Shown here: piece by piece, positions 11,092 to 23,644 of the stretch
How the letters are laid out: each line of letters begins with the position of its first letter
How positions within the stretch are numbered: the stretch's first letter is position 1
Source: Geosiphon pyriformis
Lineage: Eukaryota; Glomeromycota; Glomeromycetes; Archaeosporales; Geosiphonaceae
Direction of reading: 5' to 3'
DNA length: 39,023 nucleotides
Assembly (NCBI GenBank): GCA_016748015.1
Contig: JAAOMT010000690.1
Coordinates: forward strand, 535,790-574,812
Notes under the pieces: generated by a model
Told to the model about the DNA's origin: nothing
Databases searched by the model: none
The model's input: the letters and a program-made list of their open reading frames with translations, nothing else
Position numbers and translations under genes: made by a program

Positions 11092-13453
11092 GACGAGAGC
11101 AATTTTCTAGGTATTGGCTGGGCCAATTGAGAAAATTTTTCTTGTAGGAAAATATATATATTTTCCTCCCAAAGTTGTTATCAGGACTATTAAGCATGGC
11201 TGAATAAAATCACATTACAACGAAAAGTATTAGAAGGCTGTAAAAGATTAGATATTAATAAATTTAATTCCAAGGTTTTTTAAGCACAAAATTAATTATT
11301 ATTTTGAGAAGCGAAAATTTTTCATCTAAAACCTTAGATAAAAATTAAAATTAAGTGGTAAAAGATTAGAATTGTAAACTTAAAAGGTGGATGGGATTTT
11401 ATTTTACAAAAAGTTTTTTTAAAAATTTCGAATCATTGCAAGTTGAGATTTTATGAAATTAGTAACCAAAGCATACGATATTTTTCAAAAAAGTTGGAAC
11501 TGGTTCCATACCGAAATTTCTAATTGTGATTGAAAAAACTTTTATGTAGGATTCAGAATTAGAATCAAAAAAATACGAATGAAGCTTTTTACATTCCATG
11601 GATTGTGTTGTAGGTTTGTTAAAATAGAGACGCATAGTGTTTCTAATAATAAAAGCTGCAAGAAATGTTTATAATGGCTAATTTTTGAAAAGGATGATTC
11701 TTTTTTGTATGAAATGAAGCTTTTTTGAACTTTGGGATAAGAATAAATTTCTAGCTCATTTTATTTATTTGTTTATTTGTTTGTTTTATTATGAAAAAAA
11801 TATGAAATCAATTGAAGAATATTAATATCCAATAATTATCTATTCTCACAATTATTCTACAAATGTCAATTAGAGTGTTTGGAATATGAATTTTTATTTA
11901 TAGATGAAAACAACAAAATTTCTCCCGATTTTATGTTAAAATTTTTGGAATAATAGAAGGTATTTTTCCTTTGAAAAAGTTATTTAAAATATTTCTTACA
12001 AGAAAGTGTTAGGGGCGGCCATAAAAGGTTGTGAGCCTTTTGCCACTTAAAACATATATATTAAAGATTTCTAATTGATACGCTCTTGCAACAATTTTTT
12101 ATAATCGTATCAATTCAATCAGCAATATATCCAAAGAGTAGAATAAAAATATGAATCGGATTAGAATTGACGATTAATATTGCTCTTTGAATATAAAGCA
12201 AAATCAAACTGAGACGATTTCAAGATTTGAAGAGTCCATAATTTTATTATAACTCTCAACAAATTCAAACCCACTGAAATGAGGCTTGTTGATATTCTAT
12301 CATTCTTTGGATTGAATTTTTGGTTATTCTGTCGGTTGCTTCATTGTATTGTAGAGAAAAATAAAATTTCGATAGATTATCATTTGTTTTGTATGACTAT
12401 TTTAAACCTTTCTAAATGTATTATGTCTAGAAAGGGATATTATAAAAGTTAAATCGTATTTCCACCCTAAACAAGTTTTTTTTCGCATTTTGTTAAAGCC
12501 TAATTGCCGTAATTTTTCGCGGATAAATTAACGATTAATTTTCATTATAACTTGTGGTTACCAATAAAATTTATAGTAGTAGATTTATACTTTTGGTCAC
12601 AGCATTTGTTTGATGCAATAAAATTTAAAGTTAAGAATATATAATGAAAATGCGATTGGTATTTTCTTTTGCAAAAAAAAAAAAGAACAGTGAAATAGTT
12701 TAGATTTATTAGGTAAACTCCGTAATTAAAATTTATCTACGATTTTCCCTTGCATATTTCGGGAATGTATTCTAAAAAAAGATAAAATGAAAACTATATT
12801 CAAGAAAAATAAATTGGGTTAGACCATATTATCAGAATTAAAAATTTTTATTATTAAGTTGTCTTATCTTTAAATATATAATCTTGAAAAGATCAAAGAT
12901 TTTGTTCTCATCAACTATTTTATATGCATTTTAATATCTCTACCGCTGAGTTTTACAGTTTCAACAAGCTACCAAATCAGGTTGTTTTCCTCGACTATCG
13001 TCAAATTGAAAAGTTTCGCAATTTTTTTTTTGAAAAACAGCACCATTTGTCTGCATGTATTGAACTTTGAATAATGTTTTTTTATTTAAGTTTTTCCATA
13101 AAAACTGCCTGACTTATAATCAAGGTTTTTGATTTTCTTTAAACAGACCTCTTTTAATCTTTTTCACAGTTAATGTTGAGAAAATACTTTAATAAACAAA
13201 GTTTTTTCTAATCATTAATTTATTCATCTATTCACACAAATGCATGCTGTTGTTCAATCGGTTAGGTTTTATCAAAGTTTTCTAGACGATGCGTATATTA
13301 GAGTTTATGCTTATGTATGGGAAGGACATAGATAAGGAAATAACTTTATTATCCAACAAAACTCATCGACTTCAAATATAAAGACGTTTGTTGTCAACCA
13401 AAAGACAGGAAATTTAAAATTGTTATAAAATTTAAAAGATATTCTGAACTATT
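11092..13453. other. Intergenic DNA between pseudokinase and P450
   Basis: About 2.3 kb of AT-rich DNA with no supported gene, no clear repeat and no recognisable transposon. Poly-A/T stretches are common. Confidence 0.55.
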
Positions 13454-15548
13454 ATGCTTTTCATATATATCATTATTTTAATTGCTACTTTTTACTTTTG
13501 TAAAATCAAATTTTTTAAAGCAAAAATCCATGCTGGAAAACAATTGCCTGTACCAGCAGGCTGGATTCCTTTTTTTGGTATGATATTTTTTTTCACAGAA
13601 TGCTCCAAAATTTTTACTTTTAGATCAATTTAAATTGAATTATAAAATTATAGGACACGCTTTTTCGCTCAGTATGAATATGGATAAAAAGTTTGCATCA
13701 TTCTTTAATTTTAATTTTTAATTTATTTGAAGTACATATTGAAATTATTCGTTTCGTCAATACACATTAATTTTTACAGGTTTGCTGAATGGAGCGAAAA
13801 GTGTGGTGACATTTTCATGATTTATGTTGGTCCTATGCGTTGGATCATTATCAACAGTCCTAAAATCGTTGACGACCTCGTTCAAAAACGTGACTAATCT
13901 TTTGTCATTTATAAATTTCACGATAATTTTCAAAATTAATCTTTACATTAATTAATAGGAGGTGCGATTTATTCTTCACGCGAAGATTTATATCTGCTTA
14001 ATCTTTTGGCACGAAAAAAGAGTTTCATTTTTTCACCTTATAATAAATGGTATCGAAAAATGATGCCGTTAGGTTGGGAAGCCAAGTCTCAGTTTAATTC
14101 TTTTGCTAATAATGTTTGACAAAATTTTAATTTTTTTTTCTTTAAAAAGCCCACAGTTTTTTAAATCAAGGAAAAATCGAATCTTATTCTCACCTGATCG
14201 CAGAATGCAGCAAAGACCTCGTGTGTGATATTTTAAAGGATAATAAAAAACCAGACGGAATCAATCCTACGCATCAACTCCGTTTCGCATCATTTAATAT
14301 TATTGTAAATATTCTTTTTGGAATTAAATTTGAGAATTCCAAAGATCCCCTTTATATAAAGTTAGATCAATTCTTTACAAGACACATTGACCTGATAAAA
14401 TTCCAGAATTTGTTTCCAAATCGATACCCAATTTTACTCTCATTTCCTCCCTTCCGAAAGGAGCTTTCAAAGACTCTTGAATTACGCGACGAGTGGGAAG
14501 CAGTAACGCGAAGCTTGTTGAAAAAGGTGGAAGATGATCCAGGGAAAAAGCCATGTGTCGCTCGGGATTTTTTGAGTAAACAGGATGAAGGTTTGATTGA
14601 TGAATTTGACGTGATAAAACTGGCTGAATTGTTTTTACTTGCAGGAACAGTACGTTACAAATAAAATTTTATACGAATCGAATTGCTCTTTTAAAAAAGA
14701 TGAGTTTTAAACTTATTTTTTTGTAAAAAAAATATAGGAAACTGTGGCAACTAGCATACACTGGCTCATTGGAATTTTGGCAAATCATCCAGAGTTTCAG
14801 CAAAAAGCTCATGAAGAATTAGATAGAGTAGTTGGACGTGAACGTTTGCCAACTAATTCCGATTTTACCTCCCTTCTATATATCCAATCACTCGTTAAAG
14901 AAACTCTTCGTTGGGCTCCTCCAGTTCTGAAACTTTCTTTGTGATATTGCTAAATTTCGTAATTTTTTTTAAAAATTAATGCCTTTATATGTCTGTTTTT
15001 TTTTCTAGCTCTCACTAGCATTTAGATATCTTGAACAAGATGATGAATATATGGGATATCAAATTCCAAAAAATTCAGCAATTATCTTGAATATTTACGC
15101 GCTTAACTCGGACAAGAATCGGTATGAAAACCCCGATATTTTCAATCCAGATCGATTTATCAATTCAAAAGAAAGTATCGCTGCTTCATCAAAAGGCCCC
15201 TACCAAAATCGAGATCAATTTTCATTTTCAGTTGGAAGACGACAGTGTACTGGAATTTATTTAGTAGGTCCTTTTTATAAAATTTCAGACATTTTATTGC
15301 CTTTTTGAGGCGAAATAAACCAAATATCTAATTTGCATTTTTCGGTGAAAACTGTATAGGCTGAAGCAGAATTACTGTATATGTCAAGCACGCTACTTTG
15401 GGCTTTCGAAATTGAAAATACAAAAAGAGACGCAACTGGAAAATCTATTCCTATTGATTTAAGCAATTCTTTCTCGTCTGTTGTTCAAACCGCTAAACCT
15501 TATATAGTTAGATTCATTCCGAGACATGCCAAAATCGAATCCTTTTAA
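13454..15548 (+). CDS. Cytochrome P450 monooxygenase (8 exons)
   Basis: Exons are 13454-13577, 13654-13690, 13780-13889, 13959-14072, 14150-14649, 14738-14940, 15026-15263 and 15360-15548. All introns are GT-AG and every join keeps frame, giving 504 residues, the usual P450 length. Residues 1-20 are a hydrophobic helix that anchors microsomal P450s in the endoplasmic reticulum, followed by the proline hinge LPVPAGW. The I-helix oxygen-binding motif AGTET (293-297), the K-helix ETLR (Glu350, Arg353), the NPDRF segment and the haem loop FSVGRRQCTG with Cys437 as thiolate ligand are all present. It should oxidise a lipophilic substrate with electrons from a P450 reductase; substrate and CYP family cannot be assigned. 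The 37-nt second exon and the last acceptor choices were set by family alignment logic. Confidence 0.88.
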
Positions 15549-17499
15549 AGTTAAAATAAAGCTATGCCGGTAAAAGTCCTTAGGTATTTTATTAACATTT
15601 CACTTGGCACTAGCATCTTTGACATTAGAAAAAATTAAAATGTTAGGATTTTAGAGGATATGCATCATCACATGTAGGACTTTTAAAAGCTAATAAATGC
15701 CTCAATAACTTTAATAAGGATTTCTACGAACAATTAATGGTTCTTATAATTTATAACTTAAATATTTAATTAAAACTATAAACTTTCGACTATTTTTGAA
15801 AATCTTTTATAAAATATATCATCAAAATTAAAAAATATATTGAAATAATAGACTCAATTTGAGTAAGATAATTTTTTTGGCAGAAATTACAAGAAAAAAA
15901 AGATATTAATTTTTGGATATCCATATAAACTTGTCAGTATATATTGATAATGCTCATTTTTAAATTTATGTACTTTGAAAATTTTCACATAAATAAGTTT
16001 GGAAATAATATTGAAAAATGATATTTGCTTAATAAAAAGATAAAATTACATCAGTTCATTCTAAAATTAACTAGTCTTAATTTATTTATTATTTTGAAAT
16101 AAATTTTAGTTATGTATATTTAATATATAATATATAGAATTTTAAAAAGATTTGCTGTTTAAAGTTATTATATCATAAAAAATACAGCCGGGTTATTCTC
16201 AAACAGTTTTATTTTCTAAACAAAAAGAAATTTCAAAAAACCATTCTCTAATTTGAACTAATTAATAAATAAGAAACCTCAACATCTATTATTAAAGTTT
16301 TTGGGTAGACTATCAATAAAATACTAAAACAATATTGCTATTTCAATCTTTTGACTTAATATCTCCGATTTGTTTACTTTTGATTTTAATTTTCTTAAGG
16401 CTCAGTGCCTTTATCCACATATGTTTTTGAAAAATAAATTCTACTTTGAAAGTATTAACAAGTTTTTATTCATTCAGAGTTTTTATGCTAATTACTAGAA
16501 TACTTCCACAAGGTTGTACCTATTTATCTAAATCAATAATGTACTGGAGTGTCAAGAGGAGACCAATCTTTGAATGCTGCTTTGTCAGAATTTCAGCAAG
16601 ATTTCCATGGCATTTGATTATGTTTTCAAAGGTTTTGTATAAAATATGCTCTTATTTAGAAGATGTTCTTGTTGGCTGTCAAAAATTGTGATATAATATT
16701 TAAAATGGCAGTTCGTGTAATATTACACAACTAAATAACTATATAAATAAATTTTGCTTTTGACTAATTCGCGAATGTTCTGAATGAAAATGATTAACCA
16801 TTATTTATTTTGAACATTATAAATTGTCGAAAAATAATTTAATTTCAAGAATTTATGGAGAAAAAAATTAATCATTTCAATATTTATATACTTTGTATTT
16901 TACTTTTGGTCGCATAAAATTTTTGAAGACTGGATAGTTTCCCATCAACATTTCTATAAACAGGATAGAAATCTCACTTTCCTCATTGTGGTTGATTGGA
17001 AAAATTAAATTAAAGCTCCTTTCCAATTCAATCGAATCACAAAACGATCTCAATCATTTCCTAAAACTTTAATGGATCTTGAAAGAGGTTTTTTACCGCT
17101 TATAAAGACTTGGCATATCTTGCAAGTTATTGCAATTTAGGAAGTGCGCCTATAAACGGTTTAATCCTTTTAGAATAAACAATTGATTTATGTCAAATAT
17201 TATTTTTTGCTATTTATCTTAAATTTTTATTCTTGAGTCAAATACAAATTTATCACAAATAGAACTCTTGATATGGCGTTAGTTGTGTACTTTGCAGGAC
17301 CAGTAATCATTTATCATTTCTTAAAATAGCATGTCAGAATCAAATTCATTGTATAGGAATTTCTTTATTTCTTTCTTTGAAAAGAAATAAAATTTCCTAG
17401 CACACTGTGATGGATAGACAAATTTATTTCAAATAGAAAACTTACCAACACATGCCGATGATATTTGTGTCAATAAACCAGTCATGGAATTTATTGAAT
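15549..17499. other. AT-rich intergenic DNA
   Basis: No confident gene. A 16446-16691 open frame starting at a non-ATG codon contains LPQG and, about 50 residues later, YLEDVLVG, which recall reverse-transcriptase motifs (see separate entry). The rest shows only A/T-rich sequence. Confidence 0.5.
16446..16691 (+). pseudogene. Possible reverse-transcriptase remnant
   Basis: An 81-codon open frame contains TRILPQGC and, downstream, SYLEDVLVG. In LTR-retroelement reverse transcriptases an L-P-x-G segment precedes the catalytic YxDD box by about 35-40 residues. Here the spacing is about 50 and the box reads YLED. The intervening residues do not align convincingly. It lies upstream of the gag relic on the same strand, which is the wrong order for one element, so it would be a separate insertion if real. 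Confidence 0.2.
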
Positions 17500-17929
17500 C
17501 CGTCTTTTCCAGTATTATAAAAAATATACGGAATAATTTAAGAGGAAATCCACCCAACTCTTATACTATGTAATCTTTAAACAAATACCACCTAATTTCG
17601 AATATCTGAATCATCAAATTTACATTTGGATAGCTGCCCATCAATTAATTAAGAACTCTCTTGAAACAAAAGAAGAAAGCTACCAAACCACTACTGTTTT
17701 TTATCCTTTTTTAAGTAAATCAAATACCTCTACAAAAACAGTTATCCCAGAACCAATGGCTAATGACCCAATATAAGCAAATATTCTGGCTGCTCTCTAA
17801 AACCCACAAACTGCTTTGAAACGAAAAAACAACACCTCACTATTCTTATTTAGAGATAATATACAAAATCTAATTAAATAGTTGGATAACTTTGAAAAAG
17901 CAACAACAACCAACCAGTATGATAATAAT

Positions 17930-18348
17930 TACAAGTTCCAGATTATTGGTCGCTATTTTTAAGGATTTTCTGCCACTTGTTTCTTCCAAAAAATTACTGC
18001 TGGTGTCTCTTAAAAAATAAAAAGATGGACTTTTGAAAATACTATTTCTTTTATTATCCAGTTTAAACAGAAGTTTAGAACTTCCATTTTAATTTCTAAA
18101 TCATATAAAACTAGAAAAAAGAACTCAAAATTCTGGTAAAACTGTAACTGAATATGCTAAAAACATAAGAAAGTTAATCAAAAGAGTAGACATTAAAAGA
18201 GATTAAACAGAAGAGCAAAAGATTTACTTCTTTATAAAAAAATTAAAAACCAATTTGTTGTATGTTTTTTGGTCTTTTTTGGTCTTAAAAAACAATTTCA
18301 CAATAAACATGGCTATAGAATTAGCCCAAAAAATCAAAAATAATTAAA
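17930..18348 (+). pseudogene. gag relic of the Ty3/gypsy element
   Basis: From 18135 the frame reads through VTEYAKNIRKLIKRVDI and, after a TAA, TEEQKIYFFIKKLKTNL, ending with MAIELAQKIKNN. This is the C-terminal half of the retrotransposon gag (capsid-like) fold, with its usual pattern of a helix, an acidic EEQ turn and an F-x-K-G/K-L-x-x-L helix. The internal TAA stands where a tryptophan would be expected. The N-terminal part upstream to about 17930 is recognisable only in pieces (for example FKQKFRTSILISK). Confidence 0.7.
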
Positions 18349-19219
18349 AAATGCATTTAGAATTTACACTTCTAATTTTTGCTTCTATTTTTGTTATTTT
18401 CAGTTTTACAAATAACTGTTATCTCTTTTGCTGTTCAAATCTAAGATCAAATAAACAACTCATAAACAGACTTATAGTTAATCTTGTCTAAATATTAGAA
18501 CTATTAGCACAAGCAATAAAAAAAATTAATAGTCTTAGAAATTTAGATATAAATCTTATTTCAATTAATCTTAACAATTACTCTATAATCAAAACAATAA
18601 AATCATAGTCTATCTGTATATTATTACTGTAAATTAACTAAACACTTTTTAAGAGATTAAAACAATTCTCTTTTATCTTCTTTAATTTTCAGAAAAAATA
18701 ACAATTAAAATAATAAAGCTAACAATAATAATACTTCAAATCAAAAACCAAATCAATCAATCTGAATTTTTTAATTAAAGCTATTATTTATTAGTCTTCA
18801 AATTAATAAGTATATTTCCAAAGAATAAGAGTACAAGTCAATTAAAAAAAAATCTCTTCTATTTTTTTAACTTAACTAATAATAATTATGACATAAATAA
18901 ATTAAATATTAATGATTAAGTTTGTTTTAAATTTCAATAAAGTTTTAATATTTATAGTTAACAACTATAAGCTTCTAAAGCCAAAGTTTTTTAAAAATTC
19001 TTCAAAATTAAAAATTCCAAAAATTATATAAAATTCTGAATCTTATTCTGTTGTAAAAAATTTTATAAAAACTTAGCACATATTACTTTTGGCCAATTAA
19101 TAACTTATTTTCAATTTAAAAAAAATTTTCACAAATTTTTAATCCTAAAAAAAAAGATTCCAAAAACTTATAAATATTTTTACCAAGCAAAATTTGCTAA
19201 TAACAACAATATTACTCTC

Positions 19220-19560
19220 TTGATTTACAAAGCCCAAGTAACTGGTTATTTTATTAAATTAATCTTAGATAATAAATTATCTGTTAGCATTATTACTAAA
19301 CACTTTTTAGAAGTTATTAAAAAAAAATTAATCAAACTTTTAATCAAACTCATAATCAATATATATAGTAACAAAAAAAAAATTTGACATAATTAAAGCT
19401 GTTTTTGTCTGAATTAATAATATTTCCATTAAAATTGACATAAAAGTTTTTAAAGTTAAAAAATATACAATTATTGTTGACAATAAATAACTCAAAAAAA
19501 CTAAAGTTTTGCTTAATTATAAATTCTCTAAATTAACTATTAAATATAATAAAAAGCTTA
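19220..19560 (+). pseudogene. Retropepsin-like protease relic
   Basis: The frame around 19228 reads YKAQVTGYFIKLILDNKLS followed by VSIITKHFL. This matches the retropepsin pattern of two beta strands leading to a catalytic D-S/T-G box and then SxIS/T. The box itself is mutated: D-N-K replaces D-S/T-G, so the copy is dead. The following 80 codons contain several stops. Confidence 0.6.
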
Positions 19561-20049
19561 TTATAATTAAGTACTATTATTAAACAACTTTTTCAAAATC
19601 AAAACTAAAACAAAAAAGTACAAACAGAAAAATAAAAAAATAAAAAAAATAATGAAAAAAAAATAAAAATTGGTATATTTGTTAATATTATTTTTTTTAA
19701 CAATAATAAATTTTTAATAATATTAAAATTAATAAAAAAAAATTATAGTAAATAGCAAAATAATTTATTAATCTTATTATAATATTTTTTAAAGAATTTT
19801 TAACAGAAAACCTAATAAAAAAACCAAATACAATTATTAGTAACATAGTTTTTATTTAGTATTAATATAATAAACTATTATATTCTCTTTACAATAAATA
19901 TATGATTTGTTAAATTTATTACAAAAATTAAGAATTTATCAGTTTAATATCCTTAAAAAAAATAAAAAAAAATAAAAGTTATTTGAAAAAAAATTTTTAA
20001 AGATACAATTATTAACAATAAAACAAAAAGAATTTTTCTTAAAAGAAAA

Positions 20050-20477
20050 AAAAGTAGACATTAAAAATTTACCGGCTAAAAACAAATTAGTAATTTTAAA
20101 AAAATAATGTTTTTAAAATAAACTAATATAATACAATACACTATTGCTATCAAAAAAATTGTCTTATCTATTTAAAGCCATACCAATCTAACTGCCACAA
20201 TAATAAGTTTATCAAAAAAGAGATAAATCAAATAAAAAAACTTGAGTTCATACAAAAAACCAAGAGTAAATAAATTTTTTCAGTAATAATAATTTTCAAA
20301 AAAAGTAAAACTTTATGTTTTTGTATTAATTACTGCCAATTAAATATTATTATTAAAAAAAATATGTATTTACTTTTTAAGATTAATACAATATTAAATA
20401 AATTTTATAATACTGCTTTTTTGTTAACTATTAACTTAATTACTAGATTCTAACAAGTAAAAATAAGTTTTAAAGCT
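20050..20477 (+). pseudogene. Reverse-transcriptase N-terminal relic, truncated
   Basis: From 20307 the frame reads KTLCFCINYCQLNIIIKK and then NMYLLFKINTILNKF, with LTINLITRF a few residues later. These are degenerate versions of RT motifs: L-R-F-C-V-D-Y-R-x-L-N, KDxYPLPRIDxML and the first catalytic segment LDLxSGY (Asp now Asn). The palm YxDD box is absent because the sequence changes to unrelated duplicated DNA at about 20478. Confidence 0.65.
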
Positions 20478-20789
20478 ACATATATATATATATAAATAAT
20501 AATAAAAATATATTTTAATACTGGCTTGATTTTTTTGAATTTTAATAGTATTAATTTTAATTTTTAAAACTTATAATTGTTTTTATTTTAAAATAATAAA
20601 ATAAATTTTATTCAATATTAATAAACATATTAATAAAATATTGTACAATACAATAATTATTAAATAACAATTATATAATAGGATTTGTTAAATTTATACT
20701 GATAAATCAAAGATCTGAAATGTTATTGACATAAATTAAACATATATTAGGCCATATCTTTCCAAATCATAACAAATACACAAAACACT
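20478..20789 (+). promoter_or_regulatory. Duplicated promoter/5' leader block, decayed copy
   Basis: This block matches 36024-36400, with indels in the first two thirds. The last 93 bases before the ATG align without gaps to 36308-36403. There the two copies differ at 11 positions, and at all 11 this copy has T or A where the other has C or G. All three CpGs of the other copy are lost. Conserved elements include TGATAAATCAAAGATCTGAA and the TATA-like CATATATTAGGCCATATCTT. The block begins exactly where the gypsy RT relic breaks off. Confidence 0.75.
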
Positions 20790-22973
20790 ATGACAAGTGT
20801 TGAAGATATTAAACAAGCATTAAAAAATGCTAAGACTGAGTATAATAAATATGAAAAGAAGCTAAATAAAAAGAAGGAGAAGCTGAAAAAAAAGAAGGAA
20901 AAACTAGAAAAGTTAATGAAATGTGAAAAGAAAGATGAATTACATAAATTGAAGAAAAATTTGAGACAGGAGAAGTACAAGAATAAAAACGAAAAACATT
21001 GGTAGATAGAAGATATATAAGTGCTAAAAAAGCAAAAAAAAAGCTAAAAAAAAGTAAAAGAGCTAAAAGTAGAAAAGAACAAGTGGAAGTTGCAAATGCA
21101 ATAATTATAAAATACATTGATAGAAACAACTAAAACATGTAACTTAAATGTTGAAAAATGAAGTAGGATAAAAAAGTACTTTCTTATCCACCCTATTACT
21201 ATTATTCTTTATTTATTTAACTAATTTGTGCTCATTCACTTCTGTCTCTTGCTTCCAAAATTGCTTTGCATTTAACTCAATAATAAAACTTTTTGACTTA
21301 ATATTAGCTCTTAACTTAAGTTTTACTCTTTACCTTCATTATTATTTATATGTATTTTTATATATATAAGAGAACATTCAATATACTTTTATGATGTTAA
21401 TTAATTATTGCTTTTTTCTTTCTTTTTTCTTGTCACCAATATGCTTTATTTGTTTCTTATAGCTAAGTCTTCTACTGATAAGTTATTTGTTCAATCTATT
21501 TTTATTAATATGTGTTTTGAATTTGAAAATGATTTATTTTAGTATTAAGTTTTGTCTAGTATAAATACTAAGTTGTAATTTTTTCTAGAACTTGACAATA
21601 AGTTCATCCTCTTTTCTTTAAAATCTCTGAAACATGAGTACTTTTTTTTGTAACTAAATTCAATTAAAATTATAACTATGCTTTCTTATTTCTAACTACA
21701 ATACATAAAATTTAGAATCAATGGTGAAAGCATTTAAGCAAAAATACAAAGATGATCTTAGTGTCTTGCAGTTTTTTAAAAAACATATTAATAACTGTGT
21801 ACACAAGTAAACAACTTTTCAGGATTTTAAATATTATGCTTCATACAATGTTTTCTTCTAAGGATCTAGGACTGGGAAGTCTAGACTTCTTTATCAGCTT
21901 GCTTAAAACTATTTTGTTATATATTTATGCTTTTGTGCAAGTTATAGTTCAGAAATTTTACCTCCAATATGAATTATTTGTGATTTTTTTTTGATAAAAG
22001 GAAAGATGAAATAGTTTACATAGTGGCATTTTTCTGTAGTTCTTGATAGAAAAAGCATTGAAAATTGGAAAAATTAACAGCAAGATTCCGAATTTGAAAA
22101 AATATAATAAATAAAGCTAATAGCTTAGTGAAATCCTGGAAAAAAGACTCAATTGAGTTAAATTGGATGGAAGAAGAATTTTGTACAAAAAAAATTACAG
22201 AAGTTTGGGAAAAAATTAAACCTCATTTATCGAAAATTGTTAACAAAAAGACAAAACTTGTATTTACATTTGATAAATCACAGATTTTACTAGGACAAAA
22301 TAAAGTGTTTATCTACACTCGCCAAGCTTTATATTGTCTTTCTTTGGGTGTTTTTGCCATATTTGCTAATACTATTTCGAAACTCTCTGACATTGCACTA
22401 TTATTATCTTTGGATTTCTTGGTCTTAGTATTTTTAATTAAGAATATACTTTTTTTGCTATTTTATTTTATGGCTACGTTTGATTTATTTAGCCAAACAA
22501 ACTTGAACTCGGAACAACTATTAAAATTAGAAGAGCTGTTTGCACTAAGGCAATCTTTGTGGGGTATGACTTTAAGAAGTGCAATCAGACTTAATGAACT
22601 TATGAAACTAGCATGACAAAAACTCTTAGGTGGAAGTATAACTGTGGATGATTGGCTTAAAAACCCAACTTTGGCTTCTGCTCTTACTATTTTATCTTGT
22701 TGCATCTTACTTAATGTCATTTACATTGCTTTAGAATTAGTTTCCAGATTTATGGAGATATGTGTTCACATTTTAGAGAACCGAAATCAATTATTGGCAT
22801 TCTATCTATCTGAATTAATACTTGCTAAGACTGCAGTATTGCTTATAGAAGACCAGAATGTATTAAAAAAACTACTTAACTTTATATTAGATGTATTATA
22901 CACTGGTTACATATTCAAAATTTTTCTCAAAAGTTGGCTGATGGTTTACTTACATTTACATACTTTATTTTGA
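20790..22973 (+). pseudogene. Decayed coiled-coil plus P-loop gene (Crinkler-type/STAND-like body)
   Basis: The ATG at 20790 opens a Lys/Glu-rich coiled coil of 71 codons homologous in sequence and position to the leader of the gene at 36401. It ends at TAG, but the coil continues in another frame to about 21131. From 21721 a broken frame carries GSRTGKSRLLYQLA (21862-21903), a Walker A-type P-loop. A 162-codon segment (22128-22616) and, past one TGA in the same frame, 109 codons (22644-22973) follow; they contain conserved-looking stretches such as FIYTRQALYCLSLG, RQSLWGMTLRSAIRLNEL and DDWLKNPTLASAL. I believe the latter belongs to large fungal proteins found with Crinkler-type effectors, but that rests on memory of the family and was not searched. 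At least five stops and one frameshift make it non-functional. Confidence 0.6.
21862..21903 (+). pseudogene. Walker A P-loop remnant
   Basis: The frame reads GSRTGKSRLLYQLA, a good match to the nucleotide-binding G-x(4)-G-K-S/T loop followed by a helix. A TAA comes immediately before it and another immediately after it. The downstream IYLCF segment fits the strand after the P-loop helix in NTPases of this class. Confidence 0.6.
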
Positions 22974-23644
22974 TTACTTATATCCCAAATCAGACACAAT
23001 TGAAAACTTTATTCATTCACTTTGCAGCTGTGATATATAATAATACTAAGTTTGTATGCTAATATTTTTATTAATATATATTTTGATTAGATCTGTAAAG
23101 TAAATTTATGCATTGTTAAAGCAGTTAATTTAAATTTTTATATAATATTAGGTGATAATTTTAATAAAAATATAATAAAACAAAATATGAATTTGAAGAA
23201 ATATTTTAATTAAATTTTCTTTTAAATAATCTTGTTGTCAAACTTCTGATTTAAAATAATTTAAAAAGTGTAAAAAAGATTATAAATTATATTTTTATTA
23301 ATAAATATTTTTTGATAACTGTAGTTAATCAAGAGATTAATAGTGTATTTAATTTCTTTAATATTAACTATATGATTGTTATAATTTCTTTTAACTTAAG
23401 TGGTTTTTTAAATAAATGTTTAAATAAAATTTGGAAATATACTAATAAGAATTAATAGAAATTTAAGATTAAAAATATGAATTATGCCAAATAAATATGC
23501 TTTAAGAAAGTTTTTTTTTGCTAAGTTTTTAATAGTAATAAATAAATTTGTAAACATAAAGATTCTTAATAATTTAAATATTATATAGAAAATATTGAAA
23601 AAAATAATAATAAATTTAACTGATTTGATATTTTTAAATTTTTT
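22974..23644. other. AT-rich spacer before the LINE 3' end
   Basis: Very A/T-rich sequence with no supported gene. It separates the decayed P-loop gene from the 3' tail of the minus-strand LINE. Confidence 0.5.

Larger units (their letters stand above)
17500..20477 (+). mobile_element. Decayed Ty3/gypsy LTR retrotransposon, 3' truncated
   Basis: The + strand shows three retroelement domains in canonical order, each broken by stops and frameshifts. They are a gag core (about 17930-18348), a retropepsin-like segment (about 19220-19560) and the N-terminal part of RT (about 20050-20477). Base composition has drifted to extreme A/T, and many stops look like C-to-T or G-to-A products (TAA or TAG where Gln or Trp is expected). 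The element stops within RT at about 20477, where a different duplicated block begins. No LTRs, integrase or RNase H were seen. Confidence 0.72.

Noticed and set aside
20747-21129. Minus-strand Ser/Phe-rich open frames opposite the coiled coil
   Set aside because: They are mirror translations of Lys/Glu-rich codons (AAA/GAA read as TTT/TTC) and have no independent support.
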